64,000 nucleotides of DNA from BP-464 sp963825415 (GCA_963825415.1 CAWGTD010000006.1:930001-994000), one strand, 5' to 3'. Numbered from the stretch's first letter, positions 17,470-26,410 are shown. Program-made: numbers and translations. The notes: a model not told the origin generated them from the letters alone.

Positions 17470-18335
17470 CCGAACGCCGCGACGTCGGCGAGCAGGTCGC
17501 CGACCACGCGCGGCCAGACCCGGCTCGCCCGGTGCTCTTCGGCCTTGGCGCGCCCGCGCAGGCGGATCCGGTCGTAGGTCTCTGGGCGGCGCTGGAGCTG
17601 GTAGAGGACGGTGAGCAGCTGATCGGGCCGCGTGACCTCGACGAAGTCCGCCCCGGGCTCCAGGCCGATGCTGGGGTGCAGCGGCTGGCTGACCAGTAGC
17701 TGACCGGCGGCGAGGTGCAGCAGCGCGGTCGTCCCGCACCCGGGGAAGGGCTCGCCGTCGATGTTGACGCCGACGTCGGTGCGCGCCAGCACGTCGCGCA
17801 GCTCGTCGCCTTGGAGCCCGTGCGCGTAGTGCAGGAGGTCGTACTCGTGCTTGGCGCCGATCAGGAACCGCTCGCGGTGATCGGTCGAGGCACCGAGGAA
17901 CAGCGCCCGTGGAGCAGCGGCCGGCGGCCTCACCTCGGCGTACAGCGAGTCGTCGACCGGCAGCGGCAGCGTGCGCCACACCGGCGCCGTGTGGTCGACC
18001 GCGGCGGCCACCTGCGGGTCCACGCAGACGACGCGATCGAACCTGTTTAGGTCGGCCGCGTCCCCGCTGTCGGCGATCACGCCGAGCTTGACCCCTTCGA
18101 CCTCGCGCATCACGTCGACCGGAAGCCACGGCGGGCCGAGGAACACCATCACGTGCGGCGCCCAGTCGCTGAGCGCGGCGACCAGCTCGGCGGGATCGGC
18201 GCCCGCGCTGCCGAGCGTGTCGAACACGCGCGGCTGCAGCCCGGGCGCGGGCGCGTGTGGAAGGGCGCGCCCGAACGCCGCCTGCCGGCCGACGAACGCC
18301 ACGCGCGCCGGCTCGGCGAACCGGGGAAGCCGCAT
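17466..18335 (-). CDS. CgeB-like glycosyltransferase (copy 1 of duplicated pair)
   Basis: The ATG at 18335 gives 289 residues (MRLPRFAEPARVAFVGRQ). The C-terminal half has the Glyco_trans_1_2/CgeB pattern: LLHLAAGQLLVSQPLHPSIGLEPGADFVEV, then a helix ending RGRAKAEEHRASRVWPRVV. It is clearly related to the gene at 19574-20527 (RGRRKAEQYRASRVWPRLV), and both are divergent from paralogous or glycan genes. It probably adds a sugar to the surface glycan in the cytoplasm; donor and acceptor are unknown. The start follows TACTGT at eight bases, part of a shared -10 box. Confidence 0.75.
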   Translation of the reverse strand: MRLPRFAEPARVAFVGRQAAFGRALPHAPAPGLQPRVFDTLGSAGADPAELVAALSDWAPHVMVFLGPPWLPVDVMREVEGVKLGVIADSGDAADLNRFDRVVCVDPQVAAAVDHTAPVWRTLPLPVDDSLYAEVRPPAAAPRALFLGASTDHRERFLIGAKHEYDLLHYAHGLQGDELRDVLARTDVGVNIDGEPFPGCGTTALLHLAAGQLLVSQPLHPSIGLEPGADFVEVTRPDQLLTVLYQLQRRPETYDRIRLRGRAKAEEHRASRVWPRVVGDLLADVAAFG

Positions 18336-18342
18336 GCGTCCG

Positions 18343-18349
18343 TACAGTA
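18343..18349. promoter_or_regulatory. Shared bidirectional -10 box between two glycosyltransferases
   Basis: TACAGTA reads TACAGT on plus, nine bases before GTG 18358, and TACTGT on minus, eight bases before ATG 18335. The whole intergenic gap is 22 bases. Confidence 0.55.
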
Positions 18350-18357
18350 ATCCGCCC

Positions 18358-19596
18358 GTGCGCGTGGCCTTCCTCACCCAGGATCTCCAGCTTTCGGGCG
18401 GGGTCGGGGTGGTCGTCGAGCACGCCGCCCAGCTCGCCCGTCACCACGGCTTCGACGTGTCGTTGGTGCTCACCCGCCCGCAGGCCGAGCCCGACTGGGA
18501 CTTCCGCGGCCTCGAGCACCTGCACGTCGTCGACCTCGAGGAGGCCACGCGCCACTCCTACGACGTCGCGCTGTCGACCTGGTGGGAGACCACCGAGCAC
18601 CTCTTCGAGCTCGACGCGCAACGCCACGCTTCGTTCGTCCAGTCGCTGGAAGAGCGCTTCTACGAGCCCGACCAGCCCGAGCGGCTGGCCGCGGCGCTGG
18701 CGCTCGACCTGCCGGTGCGGTTCGTCACCGAGGCCCGCTGGATCGCGCGCGAGCTGGAGGCGCTGCAACCCGGCAACCGCGTGCTGCTGGTGCGCAACGG
18801 GATCGCCAAGGACGTCTTCGTCGCTCCAAAGGCGCCGGACGCATCGAGGCGCGGCCCGCTCCGCGTCCTGGTCGAGGGATCGCCGCGGATCGCGTTCAAG
18901 GGCGTCGGCGAAGCGCTCGCCGCGGCGGGCGCCATGAGCGAGGAGCGGACGGTCACCCTCGTCACGCCCGATCGCGAGGGCGACGACCCGCCCGGCGCCG
19001 ATCGTGTCGTGCGCGCCCTGCCCCACCACGCGATGGCCCGCCTGTATTCCGAGCACGACGTGCTGCTCAAGCTCTCGCGCGTCGAGGGGATGTTCGGTCC
19101 GCCGCTGGAGGGGATGCATCTCGGGACGACCTGCGTCGTCACGCCGGTGACCGGGCACGAGGAGTACGTCGAGCATGGCGTCAACGGCCTCGTCGTCGAC
19201 TGGGACGACACGCCCGGCACCACGCGCGCCCTCGACCTCCTCGCCCGCGACCGCACGCTGCTGCACGAGCTGCGCTGCGGCGCGCTCGCCACCGCCCGCG
19301 CCTGGCCGTCGTGGGAGCAGGCCGGAGCGTTCATGGCACTGGCCCTGCGCCGCATCGCCGCCGAGCCACCGCCCTCGCCGCGCGTCGCCGGCCGGCGGCT
19401 GGTGCGCGACCTGCAGACGGTCCGCGCGGCCGACCAGCGCCAGCGGCTCGACCACCAGGTCACCGCGCAGCTGCTCGACGAGGTCCGCCGGCAGCGCGCC
19501 TATCGCTGGAGCGTGCGGGTGCGCGGCTGGTTCCGCAGAGCGATCTCCCCCGCGTCGCGGTTGCGCGGCTGGCTCAGGTCGCGCCGCGCCGGCTAG
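18358..19596 (+). CDS. GT4-family glycosyltransferase (copy 1 of duplicated pair)
   Basis: The 412-residue protein starts at GTG 18358 (VRVAFLTQDLQLSGGVGVVVEHAA). It has GT-B architecture with the C-terminal donor-site motif VEGMFGPPLEGMHLGTTCVVTPVTGHEEYV, the usual E-x7-E region of retaining GT4 enzymes. It is highly similar along its length to the product of 21916-23127. The last 40 residues are Arg-rich and probably bind the membrane. It works in the cytoplasm on glycan assembly; sugar unknown. It overlaps the convergent gene by 23 bases. Confidence 0.85.
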   Translation: MRVAFLTQDLQLSGGVGVVVEHAAQLARHHGFDVSLVLTRPQAEPDWDFRGLEHLHVVDLEEATRHSYDVALSTWWETTEHLFELDAQRHASFVQSLEERFYEPDQPERLAAALALDLPVRFVTEARWIARELEALQPGNRVLLVRNGIAKDVFVAPKAPDASRRGPLRVLVEGSPRIAFKGVGEALAAAGAMSEERTVTLVTPDREGDDPPGADRVVRALPHHAMARLYSEHDVLLKLSRVEGMFGPPLEGMHLGTTCVVTPVTGHEEYVEHGVNGLVVDWDDTPGTTRALDLLARDRTLLHELRCGALATARAWPSWEQAGAFMALALRRIAAEPPPSPRVAGRRLVRDLQTVRAADQRQRLDHQVTAQLLDEVRRQRAYRWSVRVRGWFRRAISPASRLRGWLRSRRAG

Positions 19597-20527
19597 TGCC
19601 GCCCGCGGCGACGTCGGCGAAGCAGTCCGCCACAAGCCGCGGCCACACCCGGCTCGCGCGGTACTGCTCGGCCTTGCGGCGACCACGCACACGGATGCGC
19701 TGGTAGGCGTCGGACTGCCGGGTCGCCGTCCGCAGCACGCTGAGCAGCTCGTCGGGCTCGGCGATCTCGACGTAGTCGATGCCGGGCTCGAGACCGTGCG
19801 TGGGCGACAGCGTCTCGCTGACGACGAGATGGCCCGCGGCGAGGTGCAGGCAGACGCGGTTCTCGAAGCTCGGGTAGGGCTCGTTGTGGAGGTTGACCGC
19901 GACGTCGAGGCGGGCCATGAACGCATCGAGCTCGGAGCCGTGCAGGCCGAACGCGACGTGCAGCAGGTCGAGCTCGTGCTTGGGCCCGGCGAGGAACGCC
20001 TCGCGGTGCGGGGTCGAGCGGCCGACGAACCCCAGCCGCGGCGCGCCATTCGATCTGCGCACCGGCGAGTACAGCCGGTCGGCGACCGGGATCGGCAGCG
20101 CGCGCCACACCGGCAGGACGGGGTCGGCGGTGTCGACGATCAGCGGATCGAACGCGACGATGCGGTCGAAGTTGCCGGGGTCGGCGGCCTCCAGGTCGGC
20201 GCGCCGGCGGCGCAGGTCCGGGTGCGCGCGGCGCCCCGTGGTGCGCGGGATCGGCTCGGTCAAGAAGCCCAGGGTCGTCGCCCGCAGGCCGTCGAACGTG
20301 CCGGCCGGGACGATCTCCGGCCTAAAGACGACCACGGCATGCGGGGCGAAGGCGTCCAGCGCGCCGCGCATCGCGTCGGCGTCGGCGCCCTGGCGGAACT
20401 CGACGAACGTCGTGATCACCCGCCGCGAGCGCTCGTCCAGCGCGCAGGCCTCGAAGAACGTCTGCTGGCCGACGAACGCCAGGCGCAGCGGGTCGCCCGC
20501 GCGCGGGATCGGATGCTGCGGCCTCAC
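19574..20527 (-). CDS. CgeB-like glycosyltransferase (copy 2 of duplicated pair)
   Basis: 317 residues from GTG 20527. It shares with the 17466-18335 product the opening RLAFVGQQTFFEA, the middle KHELDLLHVAFGLHGSELDAFMARLDVAVNLH, and the tail RGRRKAEQYRASRVWPRLVADCFADVA. This is the Glyco_trans_1_2/CgeB fold with a C-terminal donor-binding half. TACCCT (20541-20536) ends eight bases before the start. It is divergent from the GtrA gene, and the copy-2 GT4 partner lies three genes away instead of adjacent. Confidence 0.75.
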   Translation of the reverse strand: MRPQHPIPRAGDPLRLAFVGQQTFFEACALDERSRRVITTFVEFRQGADADAMRGALDAFAPHAVVVFRPEIVPAGTFDGLRATTLGFLTEPIPRTTGRRAHPDLRRRRADLEAADPGNFDRIVAFDPLIVDTADPVLPVWRALPIPVADRLYSPVRRSNGAPRLGFVGRSTPHREAFLAGPKHELDLLHVAFGLHGSELDAFMARLDVAVNLHNEPYPSFENRVCLHLAAGHLVVSETLSPTHGLEPGIDYVEIAEPDELLSVLRTATRQSDAYQRIRVRGRRKAEQYRASRVWPRLVADCFADVAAGGTSRRGAT

Positions 20528-20584
20528 GCGGCCGGAGGGTACGCGGCCGAACCGCCGGTGCGAGTGGCTAGCCTCGGAGAACTG

Positions 20585-21028
20585 ATGCGGTTCCGATCAC
20601 GACTCAGGGTCGCGGCGGGGCAGAAGGACAACTGGCTGCAGCTGCTGCGCTATGCCGTCGTCGGCGCTTCGGGCTACGTCCTCAACCTCGCGTGCTTCAC
20701 GGTCGCGGTGCACGCGGCCGGGCTCGACTTCCGGATCGCCGCCACGATCGCGTTCCTGTTGAGCGCCACCAACAACTTCCTCTGGCACCGCCACTGGACG
20801 TTCCGGGTCGGGCACCACCGCACCGCGCTGCAGGCGCCGCGCTTTCTGATCCTCAGCACATCGATGTTCGTCCTGGGCATCGCGATCCTCCAGGCACTCG
20901 TGCTGCTCGGCGTCCCCGAGGTGCCCGCCCAGGCGACCGCCGTCCTGCTCGCCACCCCGGTCGGGTTCGCCGGAAACCGGCTCTGGACGTTTCGCGGGCC
21001 CCTGGCGGAGAGCACCGCTTCCGTCTGA
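20585..21028 (+). CDS. GtrA-family membrane protein
   Basis: The 147-residue protein has four predicted helices and the GtrA signatures LLRYAVVGASGYVLNLACF, ATNNFLWHRHWTFR and FAGNRLWTFR. GtrA proteins are thought to help flip undecaprenyl-phosphate-linked single sugars or polyprenyl intermediates. ATG 20585 follows TAGCCT (20569-20574) at ten bases, and a GGAG in the gap could serve as ribosome site. It sits between the duplicated glycosyltransferases, consistent with a surface-glycan role. Confidence 0.88.
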   Translation: MRFRSRLRVAAGQKDNWLQLLRYAVVGASGYVLNLACFTVAVHAAGLDFRIAATIAFLLSATNNFLWHRHWTFRVGHHRTALQAPRFLILSTSMFVLGIAILQALVLLGVPEVPAQATAVLLATPVGFAGNRLWTFRGPLAESTASV

Positions 21029-21067
21029 GCCGTGCGGTCTCGCGCGGGAGGTACGCTGGCCCGCGTC

Positions 21068-21919
21068 ATGGTCGAGTGGCAAGAGCGGATAACGCGCGAC
21101 ACCAGGCCGTCGATCCGCGTCGAACACCAGCTCCGCTACGCGGCCGCGGCGCCGATCCTCATCGACGCCGGCGCGTGGTGTGACCTCGGCTGCGGAAGCG
21201 GCGTCGCAGCAGCCGACGCGCTGGGCGACGCCGAGCTCGGTCGGATCGTGCTCGCCGACGTCGACCCCGACGCGCTGCAGACCGCGGGGCGCGACCTGCG
21301 CGCTCGCGAGGTCATTCGCGTCACCGCCGACCTGGCCACCCCCGCCGGCCTGCGTGCGGTGCGCGACGAGCTCGGCGATCCGGCCGGCGCCGCCGTCACG
21401 TGCTTCGAGGTCATCGAGCACCTCGAGACGTTCGTCCCGCTCGTCGTCGCGCTGATCGACCTTGCCGCCAAGGGCGCGACCGTCGTGCTCAGCGCGCCCA
21501 ACGACGCCTTCTGGGCGCTGGAGAACCCCTACCACCACACGATGTGGGGCGAGGGCGCCTTCGAGGAGCTGCGCCGGCTGCTGCCTCCCGACACGGTGGT
21601 CGCCCGCCAGGTCCCGCTCAACGGCTCGCACCTGGTCGTCGAGGGCGACGCCGGGCCGCTGACCCTGCCGCCCGTCGCGCCGCGCACCGACGCCGTGGCG
21701 TCGCACCTGCTGTGCGCGTTCGGGCCGCGCGCCGGGCTGCTGGCCTCGCGGGCGCTCGCCGTGCCCGCCGACCTCGACGCGCAGCGCACCTGGGAGCGCC
21801 AGCGCGAGAGCAACATGGCGGTGCTCCAGGCCGAGTTCGCCGTCGTCGAGGCCGAGCGCGAGGAGTTCCGCCAGCACATCCACAAGCTCGAGGAGCAGCA
21901 GGGGAAGCCCACCCCGTGA
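21068..21919 (+). CDS. Class I SAM methyltransferase with coiled tail
   Basis: ATG 21068 follows TACGCT (21052-21057) at ten bases and gives 283 residues. The SAM-binding glycine motif CDLGCGSGVAAADAL is near residue 38, the acidic loop follows in VLADVDPDAL, and the post-motif FEVIEHLE is at about 120. The last 40 residues are charged and helical (ERQRESNMAVLQAEFAVVEAE), a likely coiled coil. It probably methylates a sugar or lipid-linked intermediate. It overlaps the next gene as GTGA. Confidence 0.82.
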   Translation: MVEWQERITRDTRPSIRVEHQLRYAAAAPILIDAGAWCDLGCGSGVAAADALGDAELGRIVLADVDPDALQTAGRDLRAREVIRVTADLATPAGLRAVRDELGDPAGAAVTCFEVIEHLETFVPLVVALIDLAAKGATVVLSAPNDAFWALENPYHHTMWGEGAFEELRRLLPPDTVVARQVPLNGSHLVVEGDAGPLTLPPVAPRTDAVASHLLCAFGPRAGLLASRALAVPADLDAQRTWERQRESNMAVLQAEFAVVEAEREEFRQHIHKLEEQQGKPTP

Positions 21920-23127
21920 GGGCCTGCTTCTTGGTCAACGACCTCCAGCTCTCCGGGGGCGTGGGGGTCGTGGTCGAGCATGCCCGGCAGGTCGCAAAGC
22001 ACGGCGTCGAGGCATCGCTCGTGCTGGCGCGCGACCAGGACGCGCCCGACTGGGCGTTCCGCGGGCTCGGCGAGGTGCCGGTCCTCTCGATGGCCGACGC
22101 GCGCCGCCTGGACTGGGACGTCGCGGTCGCCACCTGGTGGGAGACCTGCAGCCCGCTGTTCGAGCTGCGCGCCCGCCGGCGGGCGTACTTCGTGCAGTCG
22201 CTGGAGGATCGCTTCTACACGCGCGGCGACCCGTCGCGCCTCGGGGCGGCGCTGACGCACGACCTGCCCGTGCAGATCCTCACGGAGGCGCGCTGGATCG
22301 CCGAGACGCTCGAGGAGCTGCGGCCCGGCACGCGGGCGCTGTACGTGCGCAACGGCATCGCCAAGGACGTCTACATCGCCCCGGCCACGGTCGAGCCCGA
22401 GCTCGACGGCCCGCTGCGGATCCTGATCGAGGGCAATCCGGGGGTCTGGTTCAAGGGCGTCGGCGACGCGCTCTCGGCGGCGTGCCGGATGACCGAGCCG
22501 CGCCACGTGACGGTGGTCACGGGCGAGCGCGGCGAGAGCCTCGACAGCGCCGACGAGGTCGTCGGGCCGCTGTCGTCGGCCGAGATGGCCGAGCTCTACG
22601 GACGCAGCCACGTCGTGCTCAAGCTCTCGCGGGTGGAGGGCATGTTCGGCCCGCCGCTGGAGGGGATGCACCGCGGCGCCACCTGCGTCGTCAGCGCGGT
22701 GACCGGCCACGAGGAATACGTCGAGCACGGCCGCAACGGCCTCGTCGTCGACTGGGACGACCCGCGTGGCACGTCGCGCGCGCTCGACCTGCTGGCCCGC
22801 GATCGCAACCTGCTGCACGAGCTGCGCTCGGGAGCGCTGGCGACCGCCCGGGCGTGGCCGTCATGGGAGCAGGCCGGCGAGTTCATGTCGCTCGCGCTGC
22901 GCGAGGTCCTGCGGCGGCCCGCGCCCTCGGCCGCGCTCGCGGCACGGACGATGCTCGCCGACGCCCGCGCCGCGATGGAGGAGCAGCGGCTGGTCGTGGC
23001 CGAACGCGACCGGCTGCGCTACCGGGTCAAGCCGCTCGAGCGCCTCGACGCGATCGTCGCGCGGCGCCCGCTGCGCTGGCTCGCGGCGCCGCTGCGGCGC
23101 GTGTGGCGCAGGGTCCGGCCGCGGTGA
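21916..23127 (+). CDS. GT4-family glycosyltransferase (copy 2 of duplicated pair)
   Basis: This 403-residue protein starts at GTG 21916, overlapping the methyltransferase stop as GTGA. It parallels the 18358-19596 protein almost throughout: NDLQLSGGVGVVVEHARQ, WWETCSPLFEL, YVRNGIAKDVYIAP, VEGMFGPPLEGMHRGATCVVSAVTGHEEYVEHG, and WPSWEQAGEFMSLAL. This shows a local duplication. It is a retaining GT-B enzyme with a basic C-terminal tail. The two copies may add the same sugar at different linkages, an inference. Confidence 0.85.
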   Translation: MRACFLVNDLQLSGGVGVVVEHARQVAKHGVEASLVLARDQDAPDWAFRGLGEVPVLSMADARRLDWDVAVATWWETCSPLFELRARRRAYFVQSLEDRFYTRGDPSRLGAALTHDLPVQILTEARWIAETLEELRPGTRALYVRNGIAKDVYIAPATVEPELDGPLRILIEGNPGVWFKGVGDALSAACRMTEPRHVTVVTGERGESLDSADEVVGPLSSAEMAELYGRSHVVLKLSRVEGMFGPPLEGMHRGATCVVSAVTGHEEYVEHGRNGLVVDWDDPRGTSRALDLLARDRNLLHELRSGALATARAWPSWEQAGEFMSLALREVLRRPAPSAALAARTMLADARAAMEEQRLVVAERDRLRYRVKPLERLDAIVARRPLRWLAAPLRRVWRRVRPR

Positions 23128-24239
23128 GCGCGCGCGGCCTCGTGCGCCGGCTCGCGGGCCGCGAGCCCGAGCCGATCGACGTGCAGGCGCCGGCCGCCCT
23201 GCTGGAGGTCGCGCGCGAAGGCGTCGTACCCCTTGACCGGGACGGGGAGCCGGGCGAGCGGCTCGACATAGCCGCCGTCGTGCCCGAGTTCCGCCGCGGG
23301 TCGGGCGGCCACGCGACCGTCGTGCACCTGCTGCGAGCGTTGGAGAGCCGCGGCCATCGCTGCTCGGTGTGGATCGAGGGCTCCGGCGACCCGCGCCTGT
23401 TCGCCGAATGGTTCGGAGCGCCGAGCGGTGGGGTCCGTTCGGGGCTCGCCGGGTTCACCGGCGCCGACGTCGCCCTGGCCACGGGCTGGCAGACGGTCCA
23501 TCGCGTGCTGCGGCTTGGCGGCTGCCGTGCACGCGCCTATCTCGTCCAGGATCACGAGCCCGAGTTCCATGGGACCTCCGCCGAGCGCCTGTGGGCCGAG
23601 CAGACGTATTCGTCGGACCTCTTCGCGCTTGCCGCCAGCCCGTGGCTGGCACAGCTGCTGAAGGATCGCTACGGCGCGCGCGCTTTCCCGTTCGACCTGG
23701 GCATCGACCACTCCGTCTACCGCCCCGTCGATGCAGTGCGGCGGCGCGCCGACCTCGTCGCGTTCTACGCCCGTGCGTCCACGCCGCGACGCGCGGTGCC
23801 GCTCGGCCTGCTGGCGCTGGAGGAGCTGCACCGGCGCCGGCCGGGCGTCGAGCTGGTGCTCTTCGGCGAAGGCCGCGCGGTTCGCGCACGCTTCCCCCAC
23901 CGCTGGGCCGGCGTCCTCGCGGGCCCGGAGCTGGCCCGCCTCTACAGCGAGGCGGGCGCCGGGCTGGTGCTCTCGCTGACCAACCCCTCGCTGGTGCCGA
24001 CCGAGATGCTCGCCTGCGGCCTACCGGTCGTGGACGTGGCGAGCGAGAGCATGCTCGCGACCTTCGGCGCCGGCGGCCCGGTCGCGCTCGCCGAGCCGGA
24101 TCCCCTGGCGCTGGCCGACGCGCTCGAGCAGGCGCTCGACGATCCCGGCGAACGGCCGGCCGCGGGATTGGGGTTGGCGGCGCAGCGGACGTGGGCGCGA
24201 GCGGCCGAGCTGCTCGAACCCGTCCTCCGCGGCCTCTAG
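23124..24239 (+). CDS. WsaF-like rhamnosyltransferase-type GT4 protein
   Basis: This 371-residue product starts at GTG 23124, overlapping the previous stop as GTGA. IAAVVPEFRRGSGGHATVVHLLRALE and YLVQDHEPEFHGTSAERLWAEQTY are typical of the WsaF-type rhamnosyltransferases of S-layer glycan clusters. The C-terminal half carries the donor-binding loop NPSLVPTEMLACGLPVVDV. Together with rfbC this hints at L-rhamnose in the glycan, an inference. It ends the plus-strand operon 21068-24239. Its stop again forms a CTAG overlap with the predicted stop of the convergent gene. Confidence 0.78.
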   Translation: MSARGLVRRLAGREPEPIDVQAPAALLEVAREGVVPLDRDGEPGERLDIAAVVPEFRRGSGGHATVVHLLRALESRGHRCSVWIEGSGDPRLFAEWFGAPSGGVRSGLAGFTGADVALATGWQTVHRVLRLGGCRARAYLVQDHEPEFHGTSAERLWAEQTYSSDLFALAASPWLAQLLKDRYGARAFPFDLGIDHSVYRPVDAVRRRADLVAFYARASTPRRAVPLGLLALEELHRRRPGVELVLFGEGRAVRARFPHRWAGVLAGPELARLYSEAGAGLVLSLTNPSLVPTEMLACGLPVVDVASESMLATFGAGGPVALAEPDPLALADALEQALDDPGERPAAGLGLAAQRTWARAAELLEPVLRGL

Positions 24240-24974
24240 ACCCTCCAGGCGCCGCCACCAGGTGGAGCGGCGCTTGTTGACGTCGCGGCGCGGCCGCGCA
24301 GCGTCCTCCTCGCCGACCGCGCGGACGTAGACCCACACCAGGCCGGCGGGGACCCCGATCAGCACCCCGACGAACAGCAGCCACAGCAGGCCGCGGCCGA
24401 CGTAGCCGGGCCGGAAAACCGTCATCCGTTGCAGGATCACCGGCAGGCGCTGGGTGATCGAGTGCGGCGTCGCCTCGTGGAAGGAGAACCAGACGCTGCG
24501 CCGCGTGGGCCGCCCGTCGACGACCGCGATCGATCGCGAGGTCGTGCGATCGCCCGAGGCGTAGAGCGCCACGGGCTCGCCGCGGTTCTCGAAGCAGACC
24601 CTCAGCGGCACCGGCTTCGCCGGCGGCGGGACCGCGAGCGTGACGAGCTGACCGTCGGGCGTGCCGGGGGCGAGGACCGCGTTCGCCCGGTAGCCCGAAT
24701 CGTCGGTGGCGACCATCGACAGGCGCAGCTCTCCGGCGGGCCCGGCCGGAGCGGAGACCTTGAACTGCGCCTGCTGGGAATGGGTTTCGGCGACGGCGTA
24801 GGGGAAGCAGACGGGATGGTCGCGAACGAGCGGCACGGTGTCGGCCTCGCGCAGAGCCGCGGGCGACGGGACCTCCGCGGGGATGTCGCGGAGCTCGGCC
24901 ATGAACGGCCGCACGACGAACCACGCGCCCAGCGCGAGGACCGCCAGCGCACCGGCGAGCGCCCACCTACGCAT
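24236..24974 (-). CDS. Membrane-anchored protein of unknown function, partner of DUF2142 gene (3' frameshift)
   Basis: ATG 24974 lies eight bases inside the upstream DUF2142-like gene. Residues 1-22 are a signal anchor. A lumenal beta-rich domain (about 45-185) follows, then a helix (about 200-222) and a basic cytoplasmic tail RRDVNKRRSTWWRRLE. As assembled the frame runs on to 24021, antisense to the WsaF-like gene, with low-quality sequence. Removing one G from the GGG run at 24241-24243 places a TAG at 24238-24236, which gives 245 residues and a CTAG overlap like those at 3182 and 17466. I do not recognise the family; its context suggests a subunit or modulator of the DUF2142 protein. Confidence 0.6.
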
Positions 24975-26391
24975 AGAACCTCGCGACCACGAGCCCGAAC
25001 GCGCTGAGCTGGAGCAGGAAGGCGCCCCCGAGCAGCGCGCCGCCGGCCAGCGTCCGGCTTCGACCCGGCAACGCCGTCAGCGCTGCCGCCACGCCGACGC
25101 CCAACAGCGACACGAGCGGCAACAGGTAGCGCCCTGTGATCACCGGGTCGGCGTGGTTGGTGAGCAGCGACCGAAACGCCGCCGCGTGCAGTGCCAGCAC
25201 CTCGAAGATCACGGCGCACACCAGGACGATCGCCGTGTCCTTGTGGTCGCCCAGACGGTGGCGGTGCCGCCAGGCCGCCACCCCGAGCAGAGCGAGGCCG
25301 GCCCACAACGCGACGCGCAGCGCCGACTGCAGGTCGCCGGGCAGCGTGACCTCGAACTGCACGAACGTGGCCCAGAAGCGATCGAGGTAGACCTGCTCGG
25401 CGCCCCAGTTCGTGCCGGTCGGCGGCGACATCCCGGGCAGCGCCGGCAGGTAGAACTGCCAGAGGTAGGAGGCGAACCCTCCCAGCCCGCTCACCGACCA
25501 GCGGTCGGCGTACAGACCGAAGCCCACGAGCAGGGCAGCGATCAGCGCGGCGACGCCCGGCCACGGAAGGCGCCGCGGCTGAGCGTCGCTCGCGCTCCGC
25601 CGCCAGACCGCCAGGCCGACGGCGAGGACGGCCGGCACGACGAACGCCGCGCCCCGGCCCTGGGTGAACCCCGCGGCCAGGAGGGTCACCACGAGCCCGG
25701 CGAGCCGTGAGCGGCTCGGGCCGCGCCGGACGATCACCGCCATGAGATAGAGCGCGAGCGCGCCCAGCGTGTTGAGCAGCGCGTCCGGGGTCACGCGGGT
25801 CGTCACGTCGAGCAGGACCGGGTGCAGCCCCACGATCGCCGCGGCGAGCGTCTGCAGCGCCCGACGCGGCCCGAACAGCTCGCCCGCCAGCAGCCACGTC
25901 AGCCAGACGGTGACCAGCAGGAGCCCGATGTTGGCCAGCCGTACGGCGAACAGCCGGTCGAAGAACGAGCCGCCGGCCAGCGTGTACGGCACGGCCGCCG
26001 CGAGGTAGTACAGCGGCGGGTTCTTACCCGACGGTGTGCCGGCGCCGTCCCTGCGCTCCTTCTCGCCGAGCCCCGCGTCACGGGCGGCCCAGACGCGCTC
26101 GTCGGCACCGGTCCACAACGGCCGCGCCGCGAGGTTGCCTCGCAGCGGCTCGAGCCCGGCGTAGAGCCACGCCACCCGCTGCTCTGTCGAAACCGACGCC
26201 CCGTACTCCGCCTGCAGCTCGAACTCGCTCGGCCACGGGATCTCGTGGGCCTCGACGATCTTCTGGACGTAGGCGAAGTGTGCGCTCTCGTCGGCGCCCT
26301 GCAGGGCGGGCACCGCGAACGTCCAGGCGGCGCCCAGGACCGCGACAGCCGCCAGCACCACCAGCAGGGGCAGCGGGATGCGGCGACGCAC
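24967..26391 (-). CDS. DUF2142-like polytopic membrane protein, probable GT-C glycosyltransferase
   Basis: The 474-residue protein starts at GTG 26391 and has about 11 hydrophobic segments. The first loop has ADESAHFAYVQKIVEAHEIPWPSE, the DUF2142 pattern equivalent to PDEPAHFAY. Its acidic pair occupies the position of the catalytic Asp of GT-C enzymes, which transfer sugars from polyprenyl-phosphate on the outer face. SGKNPPLYYLAAA in the second loop also fits. It is encoded with the short anchored protein (8-base overlap) and the GT2/four-helix genes upstream. The sugar is unknown. Confidence 0.78.
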   Translation of the reverse strand: MRRRIPLPLLVVLAAVAVLGAAWTFAVPALQGADESAHFAYVQKIVEAHEIPWPSEFELQAEYGASVSTEQRVAWLYAGLEPLRGNLAARPLWTGADERVWAARDAGLGEKERRDGAGTPSGKNPPLYYLAAAVPYTLAGGSFFDRLFAVRLANIGLLLVTVWLTWLLAGELFGPRRALQTLAAAIVGLHPVLLDVTTRVTPDALLNTLGALALYLMAVIVRRGPSRSRLAGLVVTLLAAGFTQGRGAAFVVPAVLAVGLAVWRRSASDAQPRRLPWPGVAALIAALLVGFGLYADRWSVSGLGGFASYLWQFYLPALPGMSPPTGTNWGAEQVYLDRFWATFVQFEVTLPGDLQSALRVALWAGLALLGVAAWRHRHRLGDHKDTAIVLVCAVIFEVLALHAAAFRSLLTNHADPVITGRYLLPLVSLLGVGVAAALTALPGRSRTLAGGALLGGAFLLQLSAFGLVVARFYA

Positions 26392-26410
26392 GGCGCTGCG
26401 CTAGCTCGCG

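Noticed and set aside
16927..20049. 1040-codon open frame on the minus strand
   Set aside because: It is a GC-rich frame antisense to the cupin and to the GT4 gene and an off-frame reading of the CgeB-like genes. Low-complexity Arg/Ala composition, no motifs.
24021..24235. Long antisense C-terminal extension of the DUF2142 partner protein into the WsaF-like gene
   Set aside because: Sequence quality drops at 24241, and a one-base correction gives a stop at 24236 in a CTAG arrangement seen at two other gene pairs.
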